IMG/VR virus record: IMGVR_UViG_3300046535_000517
Location: 1-22,139 of that record
Source: a virus
Length of the DNA: 22,139 nucleotides
Direction: 5' to 3' (one strand)
The translations under genes and the position numbers were made by a program. This document shows positions 14,711-21,810 of the stretch, in pieces. Position 1 is the first letter of the stretch; every line of letters starts with the position of its first letter. The notes below the pieces were generated by a model. That model had not been told where the DNA came from, did no database searches, and saw only the letters and a list, made by a program, of their open reading frames with translations.

Positions 14711-15343
14711 CTACGTGACGACGACGCCCACCGCACTGGTCACGTGCCACAGGCCGTTCTCGGCGAACAGCGTGATCGACGCGCCCTTGAACGCCGCGAA
14801 CGTCGCGGTTGTATGCGGCGATCCCGTCACGGCATCGGCCAGCAGCGTCGTCGCCGTGATGACGTGCGCCGCCGCCGTCTGCGACGTAATCACGACGCGC
14901 GTGCCGTTCAAGGTGAACGCGGGCGCCGCCAGTGTCAGCGCCGCTGCGGTCGCCTTGTTGATGTTGTAGACCACCGGGCCATTTGGCTGCGGGATCACAC
15001 CGTCCTGGCCGATCGTGACCGGATTGTCGATGCTCTGATCGATCAAGACCAGATCTCCCGGCGGAATCGCCCCGAAGTCATTCGGGTTGGACGACGTGAT
15101 CACGGGTGCCAGCACATCGTGCGCGACGGCGGCGGTGCCTTCGGCGCCGCGGCAGCGCACGGTGATGGTGTTCGCGACCGGGACGCCGGTCACGTACATG
15201 AATTCGCCATCGATCTGGACCGGCTGCGGCGGCTGCGCGTTCTGCGTGCCGACGACCGGGAAGCCCGTCGACGTCGAGGTGACGCCGAAGGTGATCTGCG
15301 AGGCGCTGATGGCGCTGGTGAGAGTGGTTTGTGTCAGGGCCAT
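14711..15343 (-). CDS. Small beta-rich structural protein next to coat, possible capsid decoration
   Basis: A 210-residue protein. The start chosen is MALTQTTLTSAI at 15343, 4 bases after the coat stop with GGAG upstream; a longer frame runs into the coat gene and is discarded. The sequence is strand-rich: QITFGVTSTSTGFPVVG, then VQIDGEFMYVTGVPVANTIT, VRCRGAEGTAAVAHDVLAPV, and near the end ATFAAFKGASITLFAENGLW followed by HVTSAVGVVVT. The region after residue 120 (GPVVYNINKATAAALTLAAP) looks like a repeated beta unit. Its position right after the coat gene is where decoration or head-stabilising proteins are often encoded. No family is recognised with certainty. Confidence 0.65.
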   Translation of the reverse strand: MALTQTTLTSAISASQITFGVTSTSTGFPVVGTQNAQPPQPVQIDGEFMYVTGVPVANTITVRCRGAEGTAAVAHDVLAPVITSSNPNDFGAIPPGDLVLIDQSIDNPVTIGQDGVIPQPNGPVVYNINKATAAALTLAAPAFTLNGTRVVITSQTAAAHVITATTLLADAVTGSPHTTATFAAFKGASITLFAENGLWHVTSAVGVVVT

Positions 15344-15347
15344 GATG

Positions 15348-16574
15348 TCAGCTCCACATTCTGATGGCGAAGTACGGCAACACCGAGGCGACGCCGCCAA
15401 TGGTGTCGATTCTGCTCGGCATCTGATCCGTCTGAATGTTGTACTGCTCGACCCAGCGCATCGAGACGCCCGTCTCCTTGTCGTTCTTGCGCGCGGCGTT
15501 CGCGCCGGGCAGCTTCGACGGCAGATCCACCATGACGAACGCGAACGCGGCCGGGTTGAAGATCAGCGACTGCTTGCTGGTCTGCGCCGACATCGTGCCG
15601 CCCACGGCGCCCGTCGAGCCGAGAAACAGGATGCTCGCGTTGTTGGCCGGTGAGGCGGTGACGGTCTGCAGGCCGCCCGAGGTGATGATCGGCGGGCTGA
15701 TCGTGAGCGTGGCTGTGGAGGTGCCCGCGACATCCGCCACCAGCACAAACTGCTGGAGGTCGCCCGTGTCGATGTAGCTGACCGGGTTCACGGCGTTGAC
15801 GCCGGCAATCGTGAACACGTCGCCCGCTTTCAAGGCATACGTGCCCCAGCCGCTCGTCGTGATCGTGCTGCCGGTCTGGCCGGCGCTGTTCACCAGTGGC
15901 GTCGAGGCGGTAAACGTGCCGGTCGTGTGCGTCGGGATGTTCGGATCCCAGTACCACTCGTCGACGCCGAGCGCGGCGCCGGAGAACTGGCCCGTCTTCC
16001 AGTACGTGGTGATCTGGTTCTGCGGATTGAACTGCGTGAACGCCGTTTTCAGGATGGCGCTCTGGCTCTTCGGGTCGAGCACCGCGCAGAATTCATCCGG
16101 CACCCCGACGTTGCGGAGCTTCGCGACCGCATCGGTGTAGGTGCCTTCCGCACTCAGCGGCGTGCCCGGGGAGCCGGCCGAGTAATAGACCGACTTGTAG
16201 ACCTCGGCGCCGGCGACGACGTCCCACTTGTTCGCCTGCGCCATGCCGGCCGGCTTCGTGTAGCGGTCCTGCACCTCTTCGACCAGTAGGCGGTCGTCGG
16301 CGCTCGACCAGCCGCAGCCCACCTGAAATTGGTGGTTCACGGTGATCGGGACGGTCTGGTTGTAGATGGCCTGCTGGACGAGCGCCTGGCCTTCGGTGAC
16401 GACCCAGCGCTGTTGAATGCGGGCCTGCACCGTGTAGCCGATTTTCGCGCCGCCGGGATCGTTTTCCCAGGTGCGATCCCACGAGCGGTCGAACTGGCCG
16501 ATCAGCTTGAGATTGTTCTTGAAATTGACGGCGACATCCGTCGTGACCCACGACGGGCTGATAAATGTATTCAC
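15348..16574 (-). CDS. P22 gp5-like major coat protein
   Basis: A 408-residue protein (P22 coat is 430). It starts at GTG with an AAGAGG ribosome binding site about 7 bases upstream, and the N-terminus is MNTFISPSW. Family hallmarks are the N-terminal NNLKLIGQFDRSWD and GAKIGYTVQARIQQRW (42-57), the insertion-domain segment YALKAGDVFTIAGVNAVNP (246-264) with its following strands, and the C-terminal block PAAFAFVMVDLPSK (341-354), AARKNDKETGVSMRWVEQYN (360-379) and SRIDTIGGVASVLPYFAIRM (387-406). These match the P22 coat family pattern, in which HK97-fold subunits build the icosahedral head. It lies directly downstream of the scaffold gene, as expected. Confidence 0.92.
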   Translation of the reverse strand: MNTFISPSWVTTDVAVNFKNNLKLIGQFDRSWDRTWENDPGGAKIGYTVQARIQQRWVVTEGQALVQQAIYNQTVPITVNHQFQVGCGWSSADDRLLVEEVQDRYTKPAGMAQANKWDVVAGAEVYKSVYYSAGSPGTPLSAEGTYTDAVAKLRNVGVPDEFCAVLDPKSQSAILKTAFTQFNPQNQITTYWKTGQFSGAALGVDEWYWDPNIPTHTTGTFTASTPLVNSAGQTGSTITTSGWGTYALKAGDVFTIAGVNAVNPVSYIDTGDLQQFVLVADVAGTSTATLTISPPIITSGGLQTVTASPANNASILFLGSTGAVGGTMSAQTSKQSLIFNPAAFAFVMVDLPSKLPGANAARKNDKETGVSMRWVEQYNIQTDQMPSRIDTIGGVASVLPYFAIRMWS

Positions 16575-16600
16575 GTCCGCCTCTTCGGCGGGACGACCGA

Positions 16601-17569
16601 TCAGGCCCGGCGGCGCTTGCTCCCGTAGTAGAACTGTTCGTGGGCGGAGAGCGAGGCGTCGGCGCCCGGCGGTTCGTCACCACCGCGCATCGGACCTGTC
16701 CGCACCGGATTAGGCGGGCGTGGTACCTGAGAGTTCACGGGCGCGGCGGTCGATCCGGTGGCGACGGCCTTTCCGCGCGGGGACGCAGAGACTCGCTGCG
16801 CGAGCAGCGCCAAGGTTTCCAGTTGGTCGAGCGGCGGCAAGGCGAGGACCTGCGGCAGCTCGTCCGGGTGCTTTTGAAAATGATAGAGCACATCGGCGCC
16901 GGTTTTGTGCTCCCAGATCCAGCGGTCGACCAGACTGCCCGGCGGGATGGTCGAGGGCGCCTGGAGCGCGACCTCATCGAAGTCCTGATACCGCTCGCGG
17001 GCGCCTTGTACTTTCTGCGAGAACGTCTGCGCGAACTGGCGCTCGGCCTGCTGCTGCTGGAGGGCCTGCTCGCGCCGCCAGATCGTGTAATCCGCCATCG
17101 CTTCGGCGTGGCGTTCGACGGCGAGGTTGTAATCTTCCTCGGGCTTCAGCTGGTCGATGAAGGCCTGCAGGCGGGGGGCCTGCGCCGTCGCCGCGGGCGG
17201 GGCTGGTGCCGGCGCTGGAGCGGCGCGCGGCGGGGCCGCGGCGGGGCGGCGCAGGGATTCGAGTTCGGCGTCGCGCTCGCGGAGCTTCCGCGTCAGTTCC
17301 TGAATGCGCGGGACGTCGGCGGGCGTCGCCTGGGCGCTCTTCGCGCGCTTGTTCGGGAGAAACTTGCCGTCGTCGCCGCGGGTGCGCTCGCCGGCGGCGG
17401 GCTCGGTTGCGTTGGGCGGGGCGGACGGGTCCGACGTGTCATCCGCGGCGGGCGGTTCCCGGTCGGTCCGGGCTTTCGCGGAAAATTGCTGTTCGTGATC
17501 GGCGAGCGATAGTTCCGGCGTCTCAGCCGGCGGCGTCTCGGCGCTTGGAACAGGCAGTTCGTCGGCCAC
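16601..17569 (-). CDS. Putative scaffold (head assembly) protein
   Basis: A 322-residue protein with a GTG start, placed between portal and coat, where P22 has scaffold gp8 (303 residues). The N-terminal 70 residues are acidic and disordered. Residues 86-106 are a charged helix (RIQELTRKLRERDAELESLR), and a Pro/Ala linker follows. Residues 135-200 form long helices (EEDYNLAVERHAEAMADYTI, then EQALQQQQAERQFAQTF), then RYQDFDEVALQAP and a segment typical of this family (LYHFQKHPDELPQVLALPP). The C-terminus is basic (YGSKRRRA), fitting the coat-binding ends of scaffolds. No catalytic motif is present. It is expressed from its own promoter-like element in the 93-base gap upstream. Confidence 0.75.
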   Translation of the reverse strand: MADELPVPSAETPPAETPELSLADHEQQFSAKARTDREPPAADDTSDPSAPPNATEPAAGERTRGDDGKFLPNKRAKSAQATPADVPRIQELTRKLRERDAELESLRRPAAAPPRAAPAPAPAPPAATAQAPRLQAFIDQLKPEEDYNLAVERHAEAMADYTIWRREQALQQQQAERQFAQTFSQKVQGARERYQDFDEVALQAPSTIPPGSLVDRWIWEHKTGADVLYHFQKHPDELPQVLALPPLDQLETLALLAQRVSASPRGKAVATGSTAAPVNSQVPRPPNPVRTGPMRGGDEPPGADASLSAHEQFYYGSKRRRA

Positions 17570-17580
17570 GGATGGCCTGT

Positions 17581-17610
17581 AGTGTGCCCCCGCCTCCCCG
17601 GCAGTGTCAA
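17581..17610 (-). promoter_or_regulatory. Sigma-70-type promoter candidate for scaffold/coat genes
   Basis: On the minus strand TTGACA (17605-17610) is followed after 18 bases by CACACT (17581-17586), which keeps the key A and T of the -10 box. The GTG start of the scaffold gene is 11 bases further on. The -35 core is the right arm of the palindrome at 17606-17619. The same -35/-10 pair (TTGACG, 17 bases, CACACT) stands before the 67-residue gene at 21804, and this independent repetition is the main support. Confidence 0.55.
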
Positions 17611-17640
17611 GAATTTGACTGGTCGCGTCAAGGATTTGAC
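17606..17640. promoter_or_regulatory. Two tandem GTCAA-N4-TTGAC palindromes, candidate operator
   Basis: Two near-identical 14-base palindromes, 17606-17619 and 17627-17640, have arms GTCAA and TTGAC around 4 bases. Their start-to-start distance is 21 bases, two helical turns, so bound dimers would lie on the same DNA face. The one nearer the gene contains the -35 core of the scaffold promoter, a placement typical for repression. They lie in non-coding DNA between portal and scaffold genes. The binding protein is not known; the HigA-like protein encoded at 21231-21623 is a candidate. Confidence 0.55.
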
Positions 17641-17662
17641 GGTCTCGGCGGCGGGCGACGCC

Positions 17663-20029
17663 TTACGCGCCGGTCGGCGCCACGGTCGGTGGTTCAGCCA
17701 TCGGGGCGGCCTGCGCGGCTTGCTGACCCGCCTGCAGACCCTGCCCATGCTCCTGGGCGGAGATCGCGCTGTCATGCGCGCGGTCCATCGCCGCCTGCTG
17801 CGCGTCCTGTTGCTGCGCGCCGATGCGCGCCCGCTCCTCGAGGAACAGCGACAGCCGATCGACCTTCGCCCCGAGCTCGGCGACGGTGATTTTCGTCTCG
17901 CGGTCGAGCGCGGCGATGCGTTCCTTCGACTCGAGCTCCATCTGCGTCTTGCGCAGCTCGGTCTGATACTTCGCGCTATCCGACTGCAGTTCCTGCGACG
18001 CGTGCTGCAGCAGTTTCTCGGCGTCCTGCAGGCGCTGCTGCAGTTGCTGCATCTGCGCGGCGATCGGCGGCGGAATCGCGCCGTGGCCCTGCGCCTGCTG
18101 CGTCAGCATCTGCTGAATCGGCGGCGCCAACATCACCTTCGCGCGCTCGGCCATCTCGAGATGCCCAGGCCCGTCCTGGTTCTTGAGGAACAAATCGCCG
18201 AACCAGGTGATCAGCTGCGGATTCGCTTGAATCAAATCCGCCATCATCGACGCTTCTTCCTGGCGGCGGCTATCGAAAGCTTTCGTGACGCGGACCACCA
18301 CGTTGAACGTGGCATCGGGGCTCAATGTGTAGACGGGCGGCGACGGCGGCGGCAGCGCCGGGCGCATCATCCCACCCGGTGGCGGCGGGGCGCCCATCGG
18401 CCCCGGCAGGCCCGCGGGACTCATGGGCGGCAGCAGTCCCGGCTGACCCGGCATCGGCCCCGTGGGCGCCCCCATCGGCGCGGCGAATGGCGGCTGTCCA
18501 ATCTGCACGGTTTCGGGTTCGCCCTGGCCGTTGATGATCCGCGCCAGGCGGCCGGGCCGCTTCCCGTAGATCGGATAGAGCAGGTTGTTGACGATCTGGC
18601 CTTCGTAGCGCATCGACCGGCGCAGGTTGTTGAGAAAATGCCCCGTGCCGTGTTGCGACTGCGCGATGAGCACCTGGGCCATCTTGCCGCTGCGGATGCT
18701 GCTGTCCTGACGCCCGATATTGGCATCCGGCACGCCCGTCGTGCTCTTGATCGCCTGATCAAACATCTGCACCGAGACCGCCAGGTCGTTGATCGGCGTG
18801 TCGACCGGCGTGCGGAACGGCGGCGGCGCCGGATTCCCCATCAGATCCGTGGTCTTGTACGGCAGCGCCGGCAACGTGCGCGTCGTCGCCGCCTGATACC
18901 ACGCGCGATAGACTTCCCACGTCCCCTCGGCCACCATCCACGGCGGAATCGGCGTCAGCCCGATCGTCTCGACGAGTTTCGAGACCATCGAGTTGAAGCC
19001 CATATTGGAATCGCGCGCCGGCCGCACCATGCCTTCGGCCCGCCGCTCCTGGTCGTACGGATGGAGCTCTTCACCGAGCACCTTCACGATCGGAATATCG
19101 GGACTTTCCCAGTCTGTCTCGTCTAATTTTTGAATCCCGTCGATCTTCGCGAATTTGATGTGTTTCTCGGTGACGCGGCGCGTGTCGAGCGGCGGCGGCG
19201 CGTCGGCCGGCAGTTCGTCCTGCCACGCGAACGTGCCGTCGAGCAGCGTGCAGAGCGTGCGGTCCTCGCGCTCGGTATACCAGTAATCCACCACGCGCAC
19301 CGACTTCGTGAGCTCGTTCGTATTCGAAAACCAGCCCGGGGCTTCGTCGCCGAGCGCGCGCCACTCCATGTCGCTCGCGGTCGCCGCGCGCGTCACGCGG
19401 TTCGTGCCGAATTCCGCCTCGTACTGCGCGATCGGCATATCGATGCCGACGAAGCCCCACTCGGCATCGCTGCCGTCCGGTTGTTCGTGCGCCGGATCGA
19501 GGCTGACGCTCGCCTGGTTGTAATAGCGATGGATGTAGACCTCCTGATCCATCGTTTTCCCCGCGAGATACCGCGTCATCACGCCGTAGTAGCCGCGGCC
19601 GGCGATGGCCGCGCGCGACGCCGCCCAGAGCCGCGCATCCGTCGCCTCGGGCGCGCGCTGAATCCCACGCACGAGCCCTTCGCGCACGTCAATCTCGCGA
19701 TCGCGATCGGGATTCGGCGTGGCCAGCGGCCCGAAATCTTCCGCCGCCGCAATCGTGATCGTGAATTCCGCGCCCTCTTCCTGATTGAGCACCTGGCGCA
19801 CGGGTTCACGGACTTTGTTGATGGTGAGCGTCGGCCGTTCCGGGGTCGGCGGGAGCCCCCCGACGGCTTGCTGGCCTTCGCGCTGCATCTTCGCTTCGCG
19901 CGACCATTGATCCCCGGCATAGAAGCGCAGATCGTCGAGCTCGCGCTTGCGCTGTTCGAGATCCGCGTCCTCCGCTTGCTTGAAGCGGTCGCGCGCGAGC
20001 TTGATGAAGTCGTCGTCGGCTTGACTCAT
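17663..20029 (-). CDS. P22 gp1-like portal protein with proline-rich insertion
   Basis: A 788-residue protein (P22 gp1 is 725). The start chosen is MSQADDDFIK, overlapping the upstream stop as ATGA; an in-frame ATG 18 bases earlier is less likely. The N-terminal part has the family's RELDDLRFYAGDQW (29-42), RPTLTINKVREPVRQVLNQE (65-84), a GYYGV segment (146-150) and the NQASVSLDPAHE segment (171-182). The middle has YKTTDLMGNPAPPPFRTP (391-408) and STTGVPDANIG (429-439). Residues about 510-567 are a Pro/Gly/Met-rich insertion. The family pattern then resumes (FNVVVRVTKAFDSRRQEEAS at 575-594, LFLKNQDGPGHLEMAERAKV at 613-632), and a Gln-rich coiled coil (660-770) would form the barrel. The portal is the dodecameric DNA gateway and terminase dock at one capsid vertex. 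Confidence 0.92.
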   Translation of the reverse strand: MSQADDDFIKLARDRFKQAEDADLEQRKRELDDLRFYAGDQWSREAKMQREGQQAVGGLPPTPERPTLTINKVREPVRQVLNQEEGAEFTITIAAAEDFGPLATPNPDRDREIDVREGLVRGIQRAPEATDARLWAASRAAIAGRGYYGVMTRYLAGKTMDQEVYIHRYYNQASVSLDPAHEQPDGSDAEWGFVGIDMPIAQYEAEFGTNRVTRAATASDMEWRALGDEAPGWFSNTNELTKSVRVVDYWYTEREDRTLCTLLDGTFAWQDELPADAPPPLDTRRVTEKHIKFAKIDGIQKLDETDWESPDIPIVKVLGEELHPYDQERRAEGMVRPARDSNMGFNSMVSKLVETIGLTPIPPWMVAEGTWEVYRAWYQAATTRTLPALPYKTTDLMGNPAPPPFRTPVDTPINDLAVSVQMFDQAIKSTTGVPDANIGRQDSSIRSGKMAQVLIAQSQHGTGHFLNNLRRSMRYEGQIVNNLLYPIYGKRPGRLARIINGQGEPETVQIGQPPFAAPMGAPTGPMPGQPGLLPPMSPAGLPGPMGAPPPPGGMMRPALPPPSPPVYTLSPDATFNVVVRVTKAFDSRRQEEASMMADLIQANPQLITWFGDLFLKNQDGPGHLEMAERAKVMLAPPIQQMLTQQAQGHGAIPPPIAAQMQQLQQRLQDAEKLLQHASQELQSDSAKYQTELRKTQMELESKERIAALDRETKITVAELGAKVDRLSLFLEERARIGAQQQDAQQAAMDRAHDSAISAQEHGQGLQAGQQAAQAAPMAEPPTVAPTGA

Positions 20030-20412
20030 CGGCCGCACACCAGCCACCGGAGGCGCAGGGACAGGGGCAGGTTTCTCGGCAGCAGGCCGCGCTGGCCGTC
20101 ACGCACCGTCGCTACCTGATCATCGAGCACGACGCATAACCCCTCGAGCAGCGACACCCGCGTCTCCAGCCGCCGCAGGGCTTCGGCGCACTCTTGCCGC
20201 GCCGACGCGATGCGGTCTTCGCTGCCGTGCGCGTGGAGCTCGAGCGCGTGCAGTCGGTCGTCGACGTGCTCGAGTCGGGCCGTCGAGGCGTTGAGATTGG
20301 GGAGGATCTGGTGATTGATCGCGTTGGTCTGCGCGTCGATGATACTGATCGCTTCTTCGCCGACGGTGCGCCGCACGTCACGCCGCAGCGCACGCGCGGC
20401 GCGGCCGTTCAT
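20026..20412 (-). CDS. Small coiled-coil protein upstream of portal
   Basis: A 128-residue protein, MNGRAARALRRDVRRTVGEE at the N-terminus, chosen because its ATG overlaps the previous stop as ATGA; a much longer in-frame option is Arg-rich and overlaps other genes. Residues 20-95 are one helix with regular hydrophobic spacing (IIDAQTNAINHQILPNLNAS, then ARLEHVDDRLHALELHA, then LRRLETRVSLLEGL), which points to a parallel coiled coil. The C-terminus is Arg/Leu-rich (NLPLSLRLRWLVCGR). The stop overlaps the portal ATG (ATGA), so it is tightly coupled to portal synthesis. The family is unknown. Confidence 0.62.
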   Translation of the reverse strand: MNGRAARALRRDVRRTVGEEAISIIDAQTNAINHQILPNLNASTARLEHVDDRLHALELHAHGSEDRIASARQECAEALRRLETRVSLLEGLCVVLDDQVATVRDGQRGLLPRNLPLSLRLRWLVCGR

Positions 20413-20603
20413 CGCGCCTTCGCTTTCAGCCGTGCCGCGTAGCTGGTGACGTGTTCCGGTTTGCTTTTCTCTGAACCGACCGCGAATTCGCGCAACTTCG
20501 CTTTCGGCATCGAGGCGCGCAGCTTCTCGGCTTTCGGAAACGTCGCGCCGTGTTCCGCGGCCTGGAACAAGCGCTGCTGCGCGCGTGATCGGGCCGGACT
20601 CAT
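20409..20603 (-). CDS. Small basic DUF3008-like protein
   Basis: A 64-residue protein starting MSPARSRAQQRLFQAAEHGA. The start is set by the ATGA overlap with the upstream stop. The pattern S.AQQR....A..........A..L...M....L..FA...... KPE.V resembles the small phage and bacterial proteins of the DUF3008 type (MPAKS.AQQRLMG). It is rich in Lys and Arg (KLRASMPKAKLREFA), so it may bind nucleic acid, although the family's role is not known. It sits in an ATGA-linked row of four small genes leading into the portal gene. Confidence 0.6.
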   Translation of the reverse strand: MSPARSRAQQRLFQAAEHGATFPKAEKLRASMPKAKLREFAVGSEKSKPEHVTSYAARLKAKAR

Positions 20604-20902
20604 CGCCGGTTGCCCGTCGTCCAGCCTGCCGCGCTCTGATGCGCGCCCGCGTGCCCCGCCGGCAACGTGCACGGCTCGGCCCCGGGCCCGATCCCCTCCG
20701 CACAGACGATCGTCTGATCGCCCGCCGTGGCGCGCGCGAGTTCGTCGACCCGCGCCTCGAGCTCGCGGATATCCGCCGCGGCGTCCATCACCCCGTGCCA
20801 GTCGCCGCTGTCCACCTTCAAGCGCAGATACGCAATGAGCCCCGCCTTCTGGGTCGTCACCGCGGCCTGACGGTCTGTCCCTGTGTCGCTCATGCGCCGC
20901 AT
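20600..20902 (-). CDS. Small helical protein with Cys/His tail, function unknown
   Basis: A reading frame of up to 100 residues; the real start may be MRRMSDTG or the inner MSDTG at 20893. Neither has a clear Shine-Dalgarno. The frame begins one base after the previous stop, so coupling is likely. Residues 20-58 form a helix (LIAYLRLKVDSGDWHGVMDA, then DIRELEARVDELARA). The C-terminus has CAEGIGPGAEPCTLPAGHAG followed by AHQS, that is two Cys plus the C.LPAGH.G.H pattern seen in high-GC bacterial proteins; a metal site is possible but not shown. Confidence 0.6.
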   Translation of the reverse strand: MRRMSDTGTDRQAAVTTQKAGLIAYLRLKVDSGDWHGVMDAAADIRELEARVDELARATAGDQTIVCAEGIGPGAEPCTLPAGHAGAHQSAAGWTTGNRR

Positions 20903-20903
20903 T

Positions 20904-21224
20904 CTACACCGGGCGTTGACTCGCCATCACGCGCTCCAGTTCGGCGATCTCGCCGCGTGATAAGAGCCGGTGCATCCACTCGGGAGGCGGCAACGCCTCA
21001 GCGGGCAGCTCGGTGACCGCCATCTCACCGCCCGGATTACAGCCCAGCAGCCACGCGCGCCGGATCGCGGCGGCGACCCACTCCGACCCTGGTTTGGCTT
21101 GTGGGGGCAGGTGCGCACGGGCGGCGACCGCGTCGGCCTTCCGCACCTGCACAATCGCCACGCCCAGGAACTGCTGTCCCAGCGGGCGGGCGCCATCCAC
21201 AAACGAGAGCCAATACGTTTTCAT
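20904..21224 (-). CDS. Conserved phage-type small protein (MKTYWLSF family), function unknown
   Basis: A 106-residue protein beginning MKTYWLSFVDGARPLGQQFL. I recall a conserved phage/bacterial pattern MKTYWLSF.D..RP.G..FLG..IV followed later by CNPGGE and RLLS, all present here (CNPGGEMAVTELP, then HRLLSRGEIAELE). The role of the family is not known. It looks like an alpha/beta domain with a central helix (ADAVAARAHL). It starts 6 bases after the HigA-like stop without a strong ribosome binding site, so translation is probably coupled. Confidence 0.68.
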   Translation of the reverse strand: MKTYWLSFVDGARPLGQQFLGVAIVQVRKADAVAARAHLPPQAKPGSEWVAAAIRRAWLLGCNPGGEMAVTELPAEALPPPEWMHRLLSRGEIAELERVMASQRPV

Positions 21225-21230
21225 GCGGGA

Positions 21231-21623
21231 TTAGCGGCGGCGGGGGACATCGACGACCGGTCCCGACTCGGTGCCGAGCAGCGCCCGCGTCGCCTGATAG
21301 GCCTGGTGCCGCCGCCGCGTCGCTGGCCGGTAGCGGCGCACGTGGATCGCCCCCGCCCGCCGGCGCACCGCGGCGATGTCATACGACGCCTGCATCTGCA
21401 GCAACGTCTCCAGGTCGACGCCGAACGCCTTGTCGAGGCGCACCGCCAGATCGCCGGACAGCGCCGCCGCCCCCGTCAGCACGTTCGACAGGGACTGCCG
21501 CGACACGCCGAGCACCGCGGCCGCCGCGGTCACGGTCAAATCCAGGGGGGCAAAGATCTCGGTGCGGATGAACGCGCCCGGGTGCGGCGGCGTGAACAGG
21601 TTAGGGCGTGGGCGCCGGGGCAT
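21231..21623 (-). CDS. higA-like: HigA/VapI-type HTH antitoxin-like regulator
   Basis: A 130-residue protein with the family's order: PPHPGAFIRTEIFAPLDLT (12-30), the helix-turn-helix AAAAVLGVSRQSLSNVLTGA (33-52), then LSGDLAVRLDKAFGVDLETL (55-74) and LQMQASYDIAAVRR (75-88). This matches HigA antidotes (PHPGE...EEFL.PLGLT....A..LGVSR...S.L..G...IS...A.RL..A......WL..Q..YDL). The 40-residue C-terminal extension is basic (RRYRPATRRRHQAYQ) and could contact DNA. No RelE/HigB-like toxin lies next to it; the upstream 67-residue gene is unrelated. Such proteins bind palindromic operators and repress, so this is the best candidate ligand for the GTCAA...TTGAC sites. It overlaps the previous gene by 23 bases. 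Confidence 0.85.
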   Translation of the reverse strand: MPRRPRPNLFTPPHPGAFIRTEIFAPLDLTVTAAAAVLGVSRQSLSNVLTGAAALSGDLAVRLDKAFGVDLETLLQMQASYDIAAVRRRAGAIHVRRYRPATRRRHQAYQATRALLGTESGPVVDVPRRR

Positions 21624-21804
21624 CGAGGCTCGCTAAGGCATGGTCGAACGCGCGCTTCACCAACTCGCGCATGCGCGCGCGAAACTCGGGCTCTTTCAGG
21701 ATTTCCGCCGCCAACTGCTCCGCGATTTTATCCGTCGTCCGACTGAGCGTCGTCACGACGGACGCGTTCACCTGTTGCGTAATCAAGGATTCCAGCAGAT
21801 TCAT
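21601..21804 (-). CDS. Small helical protein preceding HigA-like gene, function unknown
   Basis: A 67-residue protein, MNLLESLITQQVNASVVTTL at the N-terminus, almost fully helical (LSRTTDKIAEQLAAEILKEP, then RMRELVKRAFDHALASL), without Cys or Trp. Its ATG lies only 6 bases from the putative -10 box, and no Shine-Dalgarno is seen, so its mRNA may be leaderless or nearly so. It occupies the toxin position of a HigBA-type pair but shows none of the RelE fold pattern. It may be a partner or small regulator; this is inference. Confidence 0.58.
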   Translation of the reverse strand: MNLLESLITQQVNASVVTTLSRTTDKIAEQLAAEILKEPEFRARMRELVKRAFDHALASLDAPAPTP

Positions 21805-21810
21805 GGACGG

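Noticed and set aside
17582-19126. Plus-strand frame of 514 codons opposite the portal gene
   Set aside because: Arg/His/Leu-rich shadow; the portal gene on the minus strand is unambiguous.
20026-20703. 225-residue version of the coiled-coil gene upstream of portal
   Set aside because: The first 97 residues are Arg-rich and overlap two other genes; the inner ATG has the ATGA overlap used by its neighbours.
21231-21804. Complete HigBA toxin-antitoxin system
   Set aside because: Only the HigA-like half is present; neither the 67-residue gene nor the 106-residue gene resembles a RelE/HigB toxin.
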